Assembly: GCA_902462495.1 (NCBI GenBank)
Contig: CABQCC010000077.1
Coordinates: forward strand, 1-6,732
DNA length: 6,732 bases
DNA from: an uncultured Eubacterium sp.
GTDB taxonomy: Bacteria > Bacillota > Clostridia > Oscillospirales > Acutalibacteraceae
Direction of reading: 5' to 3'
Shown here: piece after piece, positions 1 to 5,317 of the stretch
Layout: each line of letters starts with the position of its first letter
Position numbering within the stretch: the stretch's first letter is position 1
Notes under the pieces: model-generated
Seen by the model: only the letters and a program-made list of their open reading frames with translations
Told to the model about the DNA's origin: nothing
Databases searched by the model: none
Program-made: the position numbers and the translations under genes

Positions 1-2
1 GT

Positions 3-239
3 TTCCTCGAAAGAAGCGAGGACAATTGGATTAAGCCTGCCGACACAAACAAGGCTATATTCAGCATTTTCAGTCAAACCGTTCGTCGACTCGGTGAAGC
101 TCAAATGAACAAATTGATGGATAACCTCAATGTAATTTTCAAAAAAGTGCCAATCTACGAGCTTGGATGCAACATTTCCGAAGAAGCCGTAGACTGTTCT
201 TACAACGCTATGAAAAAGGAGCTTTCGGACTTTGAATAA
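3..239 (+). CDS. C-terminal fragment of an unrecognised protein (5' end outside window)
   Basis: An open frame enters from the left edge and runs 78 codons to TAA at 237-239. I do not recognise the family. The visible tail is soluble-looking and helical, with no membrane segment: after an early stretch around FLERSEDNW it has an amphipathic region (QTVRRLGEAQMNKLMDNL) and ends in KKELSDFE. Codon use resembles the neighbouring genes. The final codons contain the AAAGGAG ribosome binding site of the next gene, whose TTG start overlaps this stop by 8 bases, so the two are probably co-transcribed and translationally coupled. The reading frame is well supported; the function is unknown. Confidence 0.7.
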   Translation, partial: FLERSEDNWIKPADTNKAIFSIFSQTVRRLGEAQMNKLMDNLNVIFKKVPIYELGCNISEEAVDCSYNAMKKELSDFE

Positions 240-906
240 AAAAATATGTGCATTGTTGCTGTCTGTGGCAATGTGCTTTTGCTTTACGGCTTGTTCAGGC
301 AATTCAACAGAACAAACGGAGCAAAGCACACCGTCCGCAACAACACAAACAACCGCCTCTGCAACAGAAAATGCGACATCAACAACAGAGGCAACAACGA
401 AGAAAAAAGATGTCACAACAACTTCGGCAACCACCGCAAAAGTTACTGCGACTGCAAAGAAAAAGCCAAACAAAAAAGCTGAAAAAACTACCGACAAAAT
501 TGTTGAAACAACCACAAAAAATAAGAATTCAAAAGTCGGTTGCACCGTAACGGTTGAGTGCAAATCAATCCTCGACCATATGGACGACTTGAAAGAAGGG
601 CACGAAGAATTTGTGCCAAGTGACGGCTACATAATCAAGAATTACACATACAAAGCTAAATCCGGCTACACCGCATATGACGCATTAAAATCAGCCTGCA
701 ACAGCAACGACATCAAGTTGACTGCTCAAAAAACAAGCTACGGCATTTACATTTCGGGCATAAACAATCTTGACGAATTCGACTGTGGCAAACAAAGCGG
801 TTGGATGTACAGCGTGAACGGAATTATGCCGAACACCACCTGCGGAAATGTGACCGTTGATGACGGCGATTCAATCGTTTTCACCTATGTTTGCACTTTT
901 CAATAA
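232..906 (+). CDS. DUF4430-type secreted lipoprotein with Thr/Lys-rich linker
   Basis: This 224-residue protein is probably exported and lipid-anchored on the outer face of the membrane. Residues 1-20 form a signal peptide (MNKK, then a hydrophobic core) ending in an FTAC lipobox with Cys21 as the lipidation site. Residues about 22-101 are low-complexity Thr/Ala/Ser/Lys, a likely flexible spacer through the cell wall. Residues about 102-224 resemble the DUF4430 (transcobalamin C-terminal-like) fold, with EFDCG (182-186), SGWMYSVNG (189-197) and a closing VDDGDSIVFTY segment. Six cysteines (104, 110, 156, 185, 204, 221) may form disulfides. Related domains are found in ligand-binding or surface proteins of Clostridia, but the ligand cannot be told from sequence. 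The TTG start is chosen because GGAG lies 10 bases upstream and the signal peptide begins there. Confidence 0.85.
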   Translation: MNKKICALLLSVAMCFCFTACSGNSTEQTEQSTPSATTQTTASATENATSTTEATTKKKDVTTTSATTAKVTATAKKKPNKKAEKTTDKIVETTTKNKNSKVGCTVTVECKSILDHMDDLKEGHEEFVPSDGYIIKNYTYKAKSGYTAYDALKSACNSNDIKLTAQKTSYGIYISGINNLDEFDCGKQSGWMYSVNGIMPNTTCGNVTVDDGDSIVFTYVCTFQ

Positions 907-921
907 ACCGAATAACAGCAC

Positions 922-960
922 AAAACGCAACGCAAGAAATCAATCCTGTGTTGCGTTTTT
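922..960. terminator. Bidirectional intrinsic terminator between the DUF4430 gene and sigK
   Basis: The arms AAAACGCAAC (922-931) and GTTGCGTTTT (950-959) pair perfectly over 10 bp around an 18-base loop. A T-run follows on the plus strand, and A-runs give the matching T-run on the minus strand. It lies 16 bases after the DUF4430 stop and just past the sigK stop, so it can serve both convergent genes. The left arm contains ACGCAA twice in tandem, so a shorter alternative stem is also possible. Confidence 0.8.
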
Positions 961-961
961 A

Positions 962-1645
962 TTAATTAACTTTTTTCTTCAAATCCTGAAGAATTTTCTT
1001 TTCAATTCTCGACACATAGGAGCGAGAAATGTTAAGCCTCTGTGCGACTTCCCGTTGAGTAAGCGGTTTTGCATTATTCAATCCGTAGCGCAAAATAATA
1101 ATTTCCTTTTCCCTCTCATCCTCCATATTTTCAATTAGTTTCTTAACCTCCAGCCAACGGCGCTTTGTTTCGATTTCCTCAACAATATCCCTGTCATCGC
1201 TGATGACATCCTCGACTGTCAGCGGATTTCCGTCCTTGTCGGTATCAATTGCGTCGCCCATAAACACCTCTCCGTTCTGCTTTTTGAGAGAACGAAAATA
1301 CATAAGAATTTCGTTTTCAACACAGCGTGAAGCATAGGTTGAAAGCCGTGTGCCCTTTGAATAATCAAACGAGTCCACCGCCTTAATCAGTCCGATAGTG
1401 CCGATAGAAATCAAATCGTCATTATCATTTGTTTTTGAATAATACTTCTTGCAAATATGGCTGACCAAGCGGAGATTGCGTTCAATCAAAACCGCCCTTG
1501 CGTTGAGGTCGCCGTTTGCCATTTTTTCAAGTTGTTCCCGTTCTTCCTTTGCAGTGAGCGGTTTTGGAAAGCCCGAACCGTTTTGGATGTGCAAAAGCAA
1601 AAATAACAGACTTGAACCGATTGCGGTAAGTATTGCAGAAAACAT
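962..1645 (-). CDS. sigK: RNA polymerase sporulation sigma factor SigK (pro-sigma-K)
   Basis: This 227-residue sigma-70 family protein matches the late mother-cell sporulation factor sigma-K, which directs coat and late spore genes. Residues 1-20 are hydrophobic (SSLLFLLL), the expected membrane-tethering pro-sequence that SpoIVFB removes in Bacillus. FPKPLT (26-31) marks the start of the mature-type region. Region 2 includes IERNLRLV (54-61), DDLISIGTIGLIKA (76-89) and GTRLSTYASRCVENEILMY (98-116). Region 4 ends in the helix-turn-helix LTQREVAQRLNISRSYVSRIEKK (about 195-217; key residues SRSYVSRIEKK). The pro-sequence and FPKPL favour SigK over SigE, which has a longer pro-sequence and a PPPLS junction. 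The ATG has an AAGGAGAGG site 5 bases upstream. The frame is continuous, with no skin-type interruption. Confidence 0.92.
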   Translation of the reverse strand: MFSAILTAIGSSLLFLLLHIQNGSGFPKPLTAKEEREQLEKMANGDLNARAVLIERNLRLVSHICKKYYSKTNDNDDLISIGTIGLIKAVDSFDYSKGTRLSTYASRCVENEILMYFRSLKKQNGEVFMGDAIDTDKDGNPLTVEDVISDDRDIVEEIETKRRWLEVKKLIENMEDEREKEIIILRYGLNNAKPLTQREVAQRLNISRSYVSRIEKKILQDLKKKVN

Positions 1646-1674
1646 AAAAACCTCTCCTTATCAAATCACAATAC

Positions 1675-1705
1675 ATACTATGACGAAAAGAAATGATTAA
1701 TACCG
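1675..1705 (-). promoter_or_regulatory. Possible sigma-E-type promoter for sigK
   Basis: On the minus strand CGGTATT (1699-1705) and CATAGTAT (1675-1682) stand 16 bases apart, about 30 bases ahead of the sigK start. They partly resemble the known sigma-E pattern (ATATT-type -35, CATACA-T-type -10). In Bacillus, sigK is transcribed by sigma-E. The match is imperfect and the spacing slightly long, so this is a suggestion only. Confidence 0.3.
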
Positions 1706-1733
1706 TTGACAAGCCTATAGTTTTAATGATACA
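1706..1733 (+). promoter_or_regulatory. Possible sigma-A promoter for the acyltransferase gene
   Basis: A perfect TTGACA (1706-1711) is followed after 16 bases by GATACA (1728-1733), a weak -10. This would start transcription at about 1740, almost at the ATG (1742). An alternative -10, TATAGT (1716-1721), is closer to consensus but lacks a good -35. Either choice leaves almost no untranslated leader. Confidence 0.4.
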
Positions 1734-1741
1734 CTCAATTT

Positions 1742-2545
1742 ATGGAAAGATATATTAAATTTGCAGGTCTTGATGCCGACCTTGAAAAACAGCTGATCGA
1801 ATACATAAGCAGTCACGAAAAAAAGATAAATTCGCTTGCAAAGAAGTGCAAAAAACACGGTTTTTCGTGTCTTGCAAGGCGTAGCGATATGATGAGGCTT
1901 GCCGTTTGCATTGCATACATCAAATACACAGAGGACTCATACAAAGAACTCGGAATTGACGAAAGCGTACTGAAAGACACTATGTCCGACATCGGGATTT
2001 GGTGCAGAAACAACGACAACAAGGGGCTGAAAAATTATCCTTGGATAAAAAATCACCTCAAAGCGGAATTGTTCAAAATCGGCAGACTTCAGTATCAGCT
2101 TTTCGAATGCAACTATGTCACTTTTGACTATTCAAAACTGCCGTTCAAAAAAGGCGAACAGACTGTATTCATCCACATTCCGCAAGGCGCTCCGCTTGTA
2201 AAATCGGAATGTATCGAGTCGCTGAAAATGGCAAAAGAGTTTTTTGCAACGCATCTTCCTGTGTACAAATTCGATTACTTCGTATGCAAAAGCTGGCTTT
2301 TATACAAGGACAATCACCTGTTTATGAAGCCGACAAGCAATATTTTGCAGTTCCAAACGCTGTTTGAAATCGCTTTTACAGACCATACGGACAGTTATGC
2401 TATAGAGCGAATTTTTGGCAAAAAACAGTTCAACAAAAAACGATATGCTGAAACAACCTCACTTCAAAAAGGTGCAAAGGAATATATGATTAACGGCGGA
2501 AAACTCGGCGAAAGTTTCGGCTACATTCCGCTAAGCAAGGTATAA
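1742..2545 (+). CDS. Two-domain GNAT-like acyltransferase-domain protein
   Basis: This 267-residue cytoplasmic protein resembles the Firmicutes acyltransferase-domain proteins built from an N-terminal helical domain (NAT_N, about 1-130) and a C-terminal GNAT-like domain (GNAT_C, about 135-265). Conserved-looking stretches are GIWCRN (85-90), VFIHIPQGAPL (142-152), CKSWLL (182-187), SNILQFQ (199-205) and AIERIFG (220-226). No substrate is known to me for this family, so the acyl-transfer activity is inferred from the fold. No membrane segment or signal peptide is present. The ATG at 1742 is the first possible start after an in-frame TGA at 1727-1729, and no Shine-Dalgarno is visible before it. 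The gene is monocistronic between a divergent sigK and a convergent transporter. Confidence 0.75.
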   Translation: MERYIKFAGLDADLEKQLIEYISSHEKKINSLAKKCKKHGFSCLARRSDMMRLAVCIAYIKYTEDSYKELGIDESVLKDTMSDIGIWCRNNDNKGLKNYPWIKNHLKAELFKIGRLQYQLFECNYVTFDYSKLPFKKGEQTVFIHIPQGAPLVKSECIESLKMAKEFFATHLPVYKFDYFVCKSWLLYKDNHLFMKPTSNILQFQTLFEIAFTDHTDSYAIERIFGKKQFNKKRYAETTSLQKGAKEYMINGGKLGESFGYIPLSKV

Positions 2546-2546
2546 G

Positions 2547-2586
2547 AAAAACGGAAAGGGTCAATCAAGCGACACTTTCCGTTTTT
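2547..2586. terminator. Bidirectional intrinsic terminator of the acyltransferase and transporter genes
   Basis: AAAAACGGAAAG-type 12-base arms (2547-2558 and 2575-2586) pair perfectly. After one G/A mismatch, GTC/GAC extends the stem to an 8-base loop (2563-2570). T-runs flank the stem in both directions. It begins 2 bases after the plus-strand stop. On the minus strand the last codons and the TGA stop (2565-2567) of the transporter lie inside the hairpin. Confidence 0.85.
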
Positions 2587-3488
2587 TTATTTGGCAATTG
2601 AGCTATGACGAGAGCAACAAAAATAATTGCACAGCCGAGAAGTTCTTTGACAGTTAATTTGTCGCCGACAATCAGCCATCCTGCAAGCACCGCAAACACC
2701 GATTCGGTGCTCATAAGCAAAGACGAAACCGTTGGGTCAACATATTTTTGAGCAACATTTTGCACCGTAAATGCAAATGTTCCGGCAACCACGCCTGCAT
2801 AAAGGAGCGACATCCACAACGCAGATTGATTTATGCTTGCACACCATTGCGAAAAATTCCTCATTTCGGATATAGCCATCGGTACAGTCAAGAACAGCGA
2901 TGCCGAAAAGAACTGCACACATGCAAGCTTGATAATATCCGTTTTGTGCTTGAAGCGGTCAACGGCAATAATTCTCGCCGCATTCATAACCGAGCAAATG
3001 AGCACCAACACATCCGACATCTGCACGCTGAAACCGTCATTTACGCACAGCAAATAAAGTCCGCAGACCGTCACAACGATTGACAGCCAAACATTCCATT
3101 TGATTTTTTCCTTAAAAAACAAGCAGATAATCGGCACAAAAATCACATTGCACGAGGTCAAAAATCCTGCCTTGCCCGACGGTGTGCCCGCAAACAATCC
3201 AAGCTGTTGAAACGCTGATGTGCCTGCAAGGAAAAATCCGCACACAAAGCCGTCACGGATAAGTTCCTTTGTGTTGTAATCCGTTTTGGGTTTGTCGCTC
3301 TTTTTTTCCCTTGAATCGAGAAAAGCGATTATCGGCAAAATGGCAATTCCTGCAACAAGAAAGCGGAAAAAGCCGAATGTAAACGGCCCGACAAGGTTTC
3401 CACCCTTGCTTTGCGCAACGAACGAACCGCCCCATGCAACAGAAATCAATATCAGCAAAAAGGATGAGATAATCTTTTTTGATTTCAT
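2565..3488 (-). CDS. EamA/DMT-family membrane transporter
   Basis: From the ATG at 3488 this is a 307-residue integral membrane protein of the drug/metabolite transporter superfamily. It has two EamA repeats and about ten hydrophobic helices. Helix 1 carries the typical AWGGSFVAQ; the first repeat continues through FRFLVAGIAILP and GKAGFLTSCNVIFVPI. The second repeat contains GVVAGTFAFTVQNVAQKYV and STESVFAVLAGWLIVGD, ending near FVALVIAQL. Members export or import small metabolites, and no substrate can be deduced here. The ATG is preferred because the family usually begins with a short MKSKK-like head; GGAG lies 10 bases upstream. The same frame stays open to a TTG at 3578 with a much stronger SD, which would add 30 residues not typical of the family. 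Confidence 0.85.
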   Translation of the reverse strand: MKSKKIISSFLLILISVAWGGSFVAQSKGGNLVGPFTFGFFRFLVAGIAILPIIAFLDSREKKSDKPKTDYNTKELIRDGFVCGFFLAGTSAFQQLGLFAGTPSGKAGFLTSCNVIFVPIICLFFKEKIKWNVWLSIVVTVCGLYLLCVNDGFSVQMSDVLVLICSVMNAARIIAVDRFKHKTDIIKLACVQFFSASLFLTVPMAISEMRNFSQWCASINQSALWMSLLYAGVVAGTFAFTVQNVAQKYVDPTVSSLLMSTESVFAVLAGWLIVGDKLTVKELLGCAIIFVALVIAQLPNKKTESVA

Positions 3489-3578
3489 ATAATATATACT
3501 CCAAATACTCCAAAAAAACCGAGGAGTCCCTCGGTTCAGACTGTCGATAAAGCTCCTGAAACACGCCAAAATATTCAA
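3486..3578 (-). other. In-frame upstream start (TTG) with strong SD in the transporter leader
   Basis: On the minus strand AGGAGG (3586-3591) lies 7 bases before TTG (3576-3578). The frame reads 30 codons without a stop into the transporter ATG (3486-3488). The encoded segment begins (M)NILACFRSFIDSLNRG and ends with FFWSIWSIYY. It could be an N-terminal extension, a fused leader, or a chance open frame. Because it crosses the hairpin at 3512-3536, translation of it would affect termination. Confidence 0.4.
3512..3536 (-). terminator. Intrinsic terminator/attenuator in the transporter 5' leader
   Basis: On the minus strand AACCGAGG-GACT-CCTCGGTT forms a perfect 8-bp stem with a 4-base loop, running into a seven-base T-tract (3512-3518). 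It points toward the transporter and ends only 23 bases ahead of its ATG. As a stand-alone terminator it has no obvious gene to end, because the gln operon already has a terminator at 3641-3675. Attenuation of the transporter is the simplest reading. Confidence 0.7.
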
Positions 3579-3595
3579 CCGATTGCCTCCTCTTA

Positions 3596-3601
3596 TTTAT
3601 A
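3596..3601 (-). promoter_or_regulatory. Possible -10 element of the transporter promoter
   Basis: The minus strand reads TATAAA, five of six bases of TATAAT, 18-23 bases upstream of the TTG. No good -35 lies at 16-18 bases; that position is occupied by the CAACAC/GTGTTG dyad. A transcript starting here would begin just ahead of the AGGAGG at 3586-3591. Confidence 0.3.
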
Positions 3602-3612
3602 ATGGAAGGAAG

Positions 3613-3627
3613 CAACACGAAGTGTTG
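3613..3627. repeat. Short dyad CAACAC-GAA-GTGTTG upstream of the transporter
   Basis: Perfect 6-bp inverted repeat around a 3-base centre, located between the gln operon terminator and the candidate -10 of the transporter. It sits where a -35 would be, so it could be an operator. It could also be a small RNA hairpin of read-through transcripts. No known regulator site is recognised. Confidence 0.45.
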
Positions 3628-3640
3628 ATGGTAGATTTTT

Positions 3641-3675
3641 AAAAATGCTGTAAGTTTTGAACTTACAGCATTTTT
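3641..3675. terminator. Strong intrinsic terminator after the gln operon
   Basis: AAAAATGCTGTAAGTT (3641-3656) and AACTTACAGCATTTTT (3660-3675) form a perfect 16-bp stem with a 3-base loop. A/T runs at both ends allow termination in either direction. It lies about 100 bases past the glnQ stop on the minus strand, and is the likely end of the operon transcript. Confidence 0.88.
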
Positions 3676-3776
3676 TGCGTTTTTCGTTTTTTGCTCAGTC
3701 GAGGTATTTATATACATCTTCCTTCGCAAGAAAACGAAATTCAGAAACTTTCTCAACAGCCTGACAAAAATTTTAT
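3676..3776. other. Untranslated 3' region of the gln operon with a coding-like remnant
   Basis: About 100 bases between the glnQ stop and the hairpin. On the minus strand a frame different from glnQ reads QAVEKVSEFRFLAKEDVYKY, then LD and a TGA stop (3695-3697). It is preceded by an in-frame TAA at 3773-3775 and has no start codon or SD. It looks like the tail of a protein, so it may be a gene remnant or part of a dispersed intergenic element. It may also be chance. Confidence 0.3.
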
Positions 3777-4523
3777 TTATAATACCTTATTGAAAAATTC
3801 CTTTGCTCTCTCTGTTTGAGGGTCGTAAATAACCTCTTGCGGTGTGCCCTCTTCAAGAATTTTGCCGTCATAGATGAACAAAACTCTGTTGGCAACTTCA
3901 CGGGCAAAGCCTATTTCGTGGGTAACAATAACCATTGTCATACCCTCCTCGGCAAGCTCACGCATAACATTGAGAACTTCGCCGACCATTTCAGGGTCGA
4001 GTGCAGAAGTCGGCTCGTCAAAAAGCATAATATCAGGATTCATACAAAGTGCTCTTGCAATGGCAACACGCTGTTTTTGACCGCCCGAAAGCATAGACGG
4101 ATACGCCTCAGCCTTGTCTTCAAGACCTACCTTGCCGAGCATTTTCATGGCAAGTTGCTTTGCCTCGTCCTTTTTCATCTTCTTAACCTGAATAGGTGCA
4201 AGAGTGAGGTTATCAATTACATTTAAGTTATTGAAAAGATTGAAATGCTGGAACACCATTCCCACATTTTCTCTCGCCTTGTTGATGTTGATTTTTTTGT
4301 CGTCCATATGATTGCCGTCAACAACCATATCGCCTGCCGTAATATCCTCAAGGCGGTTGATACAGCGGAGAAATGTTGACTTGCCACAACCTGACGGACC
4401 GAGAATAACAACAACCTCGCCCTCATAAATATCGGTTGTAATATCTTTTAAAACTTCGAGTTTTCCAAAATTCTTTTGGAGATGTGAAGCATGAATTTTT
4501 ACATTATTATAATTTGCGGCCAC
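3777..4523 (-). CDS. glnQ: Polar amino-acid (glutamine-type) ABC transporter ATPase
   Basis: This 248-residue cytoplasmic ATPase drives import through the neighbouring permease. All expected motifs are present: Walker A GPSGCGKST (42-50), Q-loop Gln92 in VFQHFNLF, signature LSGGQKQR (145-152), Walker B IMLFDEPTSALD (165-176) with catalytic Glu170, and switch His202 in VTHE. Length and motif spacing are those of the GlnQ/HisP/ArtP class of amino-acid importers. The GTG start is supported by AGGAG 8 bases upstream. The gene overlaps the end of the permease gene by 17 bases, which implies translational coupling and matched subunit production. The substrate assignment comes from the binding protein encoded upstream; glutamine is most likely, other polar amino acids are possible. 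Confidence 0.93.
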   Translation of the reverse strand: MAANYNNVKIHASHLQKNFGKLEVLKDITTDIYEGEVVVILGPSGCGKSTFLRCINRLEDITAGDMVVDGNHMDDKKININKARENVGMVFQHFNLFNNLNVIDNLTLAPIQVKKMKKDEAKQLAMKMLGKVGLEDKAEAYPSMLSGGQKQRVAIARALCMNPDIMLFDEPTSALDPEMVGEVLNVMRELAEEGMTMVIVTHEIGFAREVANRVLFIYDGKILEEGTPQEVIYDPQTERAKEFFNKVL

Positions 4524-5181
4524 GGTTCAATCTCCTCTCAAGCATTTTTGCTGCATATGAAAGCAAAGTAATAATAATCAAGTACATAACGGCTACAACG
4601 CCCCAAACCTCAAACACGCTGCCTGTATTGGCAACAACATTTTTTGAGGTGTTAACAAGTTCCGGAAAACCGATAACAGAAAGGATTGATGTATCTTTAA
4701 GTGTAATGATGAACTGATTGATAATTGATGGAATCATTGTTCTGATAGCCTGCGGAAGAACAACCTTGCGCATAGCCTGTGAATAGCTCATACCGAGTGA
4801 ACGGGATGCTTCCATCTGACCGATATCGACCGATTGAATACCGGCACGAATAATCTCTGCCATATATGCACCGCAGTTAAGCGAAAGGCAGACAGTACCC
4901 GCCTGCAAAGCAGAAAGTGTGAACGATGCTGCTGATGATTTGTTGATGATATACGGAACGCCGAAGTAAACAAAATACGCAAGTACAATCATCGGAACGC
5001 CACGAATGACATCAACGAAAATTCTGTAAATTGCATTGCAAACCTTGTTTTTAAGCACAGACAATATGCCGAAAAACAAACCGATTAAGCAAGCAAAGAA
5101 CAATCCGCACAATGCCAGGGTAAGCGTTTTGCCCATAGCCGCAAGAAGCAATTGTCCGTATGTTTCAATAATTTGTTGCAT
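4507..5181 (-). CDS. glnP: Polar amino-acid (glutamine-type) ABC transporter permease
   Basis: Membrane component of the importer, 224 residues from the chosen start, with about five hydrophobic helices (for example LALCGLFFACLIGLFFGIL near the N-terminus and VVAVMYLIIITLL near the C-terminus). The cytoplasmic EAA-type loop that docks with the ATPase is clear: EASRSLGMS, then VVLPQAIRTMIPS. AYMAEIIRAGIQSVD just before it is characteristic of the His/Glu/Gln/Arg permease family. The ATG at 5181 is chosen because AGGAG lies 11 bases upstream and the family begins close to this point. The frame is open up to 5280, but the upstream part would be encoded by the intergenic stem-loops and resembles no family member. 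It probably acts as a homodimer with two GlnQ. Confidence 0.92.
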   Translation of the reverse strand: MQQIIETYGQLLLAAMGKTLTLALCGLFFACLIGLFFGILSVLKNKVCNAIYRIFVDVIRGVPMIVLAYFVYFGVPYIINKSSAASFTLSALQAGTVCLSLNCGAYMAEIIRAGIQSVDIGQMEASRSLGMSYSQAMRKVVLPQAIRTMIPSIINQFIITLKDTSILSVIGFPELVNTSKNVVANTGSVFEVWGVVAVMYLIIITLLSYAAKMLERRLNRGRKL

Positions 5182-5206
5182 TGGGTGAAAATCTCCTCTC
5201 ATAGTA

Positions 5207-5236
5207 GAATGATGTAAAAATATGTCGACATCATTC
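5207..5236 (-). other. Stem-loop just upstream of glnP
   Basis: GAATGATGT (5207-5215) and ACATCATTC (5228-5236) form a perfect 9-bp stem with a 12-base loop. It has no T-tract after it in either reading direction, so it is not a classical terminator. In the gln transcript it ends about 10 bases before the glnP ribosome binding site, and might protect the downstream mRNA or modulate initiation. Confidence 0.55.
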
Positions 5237-5245
5237 AGCAAGAAA

Positions 5246-5278
5246 GCCACCGTTGCCCATAAAAAACAGGCAGGTGGC
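5246..5278 (-). other. Stem-loop downstream of glnH
   Basis: GCCACC (5246-5251) pairs with GGTGGC (5273-5278), and TGCC (5254-5257) with GGCA (5269-5272); a 2-base bulge lies on one side and an 11-base loop at the top. On the minus strand it is followed by a short TTTCTT stretch, so it may be a weak partial terminator or a 3' stabilising hairpin. It lies 39 bases after the glnH stop. Such hairpins often lift binding-protein levels over those of the permease. Confidence 0.5.
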
Positions 5279-5317
5279 AAACTTTCCTAAACAGAATTAC
5301 TTTAATTTTTGCCGATA

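Noticed and set aside
3480..3600. T-box, guanidine or other known riboswitch ahead of the transporter
   Set aside because: The leader is only about 100 bases and I see no T-box antiterminator motif, ACGR loops or other recognisable aptamer core. Only one simple terminator stem is visible.
3253..3756. 167-codon minus-strand frame overlapping the transporter N-terminus
   Set aside because: It runs across the 16-bp gln terminator and then out of frame through the EamA coding region, with no domain and no SD. It is an overlapping shadow frame.
3816..4226. 136-codon plus-strand frame antisense to glnQ
   Set aside because: The minus strand carries every ABC ATPase motif over this stretch; the plus-strand frame has no SD or recognisable domain.
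5221..5231. Palindrome ATGTCGACAT as a regulatory operator
   Set aside because: It is short and lies inside the 5207-5236 stem-loop within an operon, so there is no independent support for a protein-binding site.
5182..5280. N-terminal extension of glnP up to 5280
   Set aside because: The extra 33 codons are encoded by the intergenic stem-loops and do not resemble permease N-termini; the ATG at 5181 has its own AGGAG.
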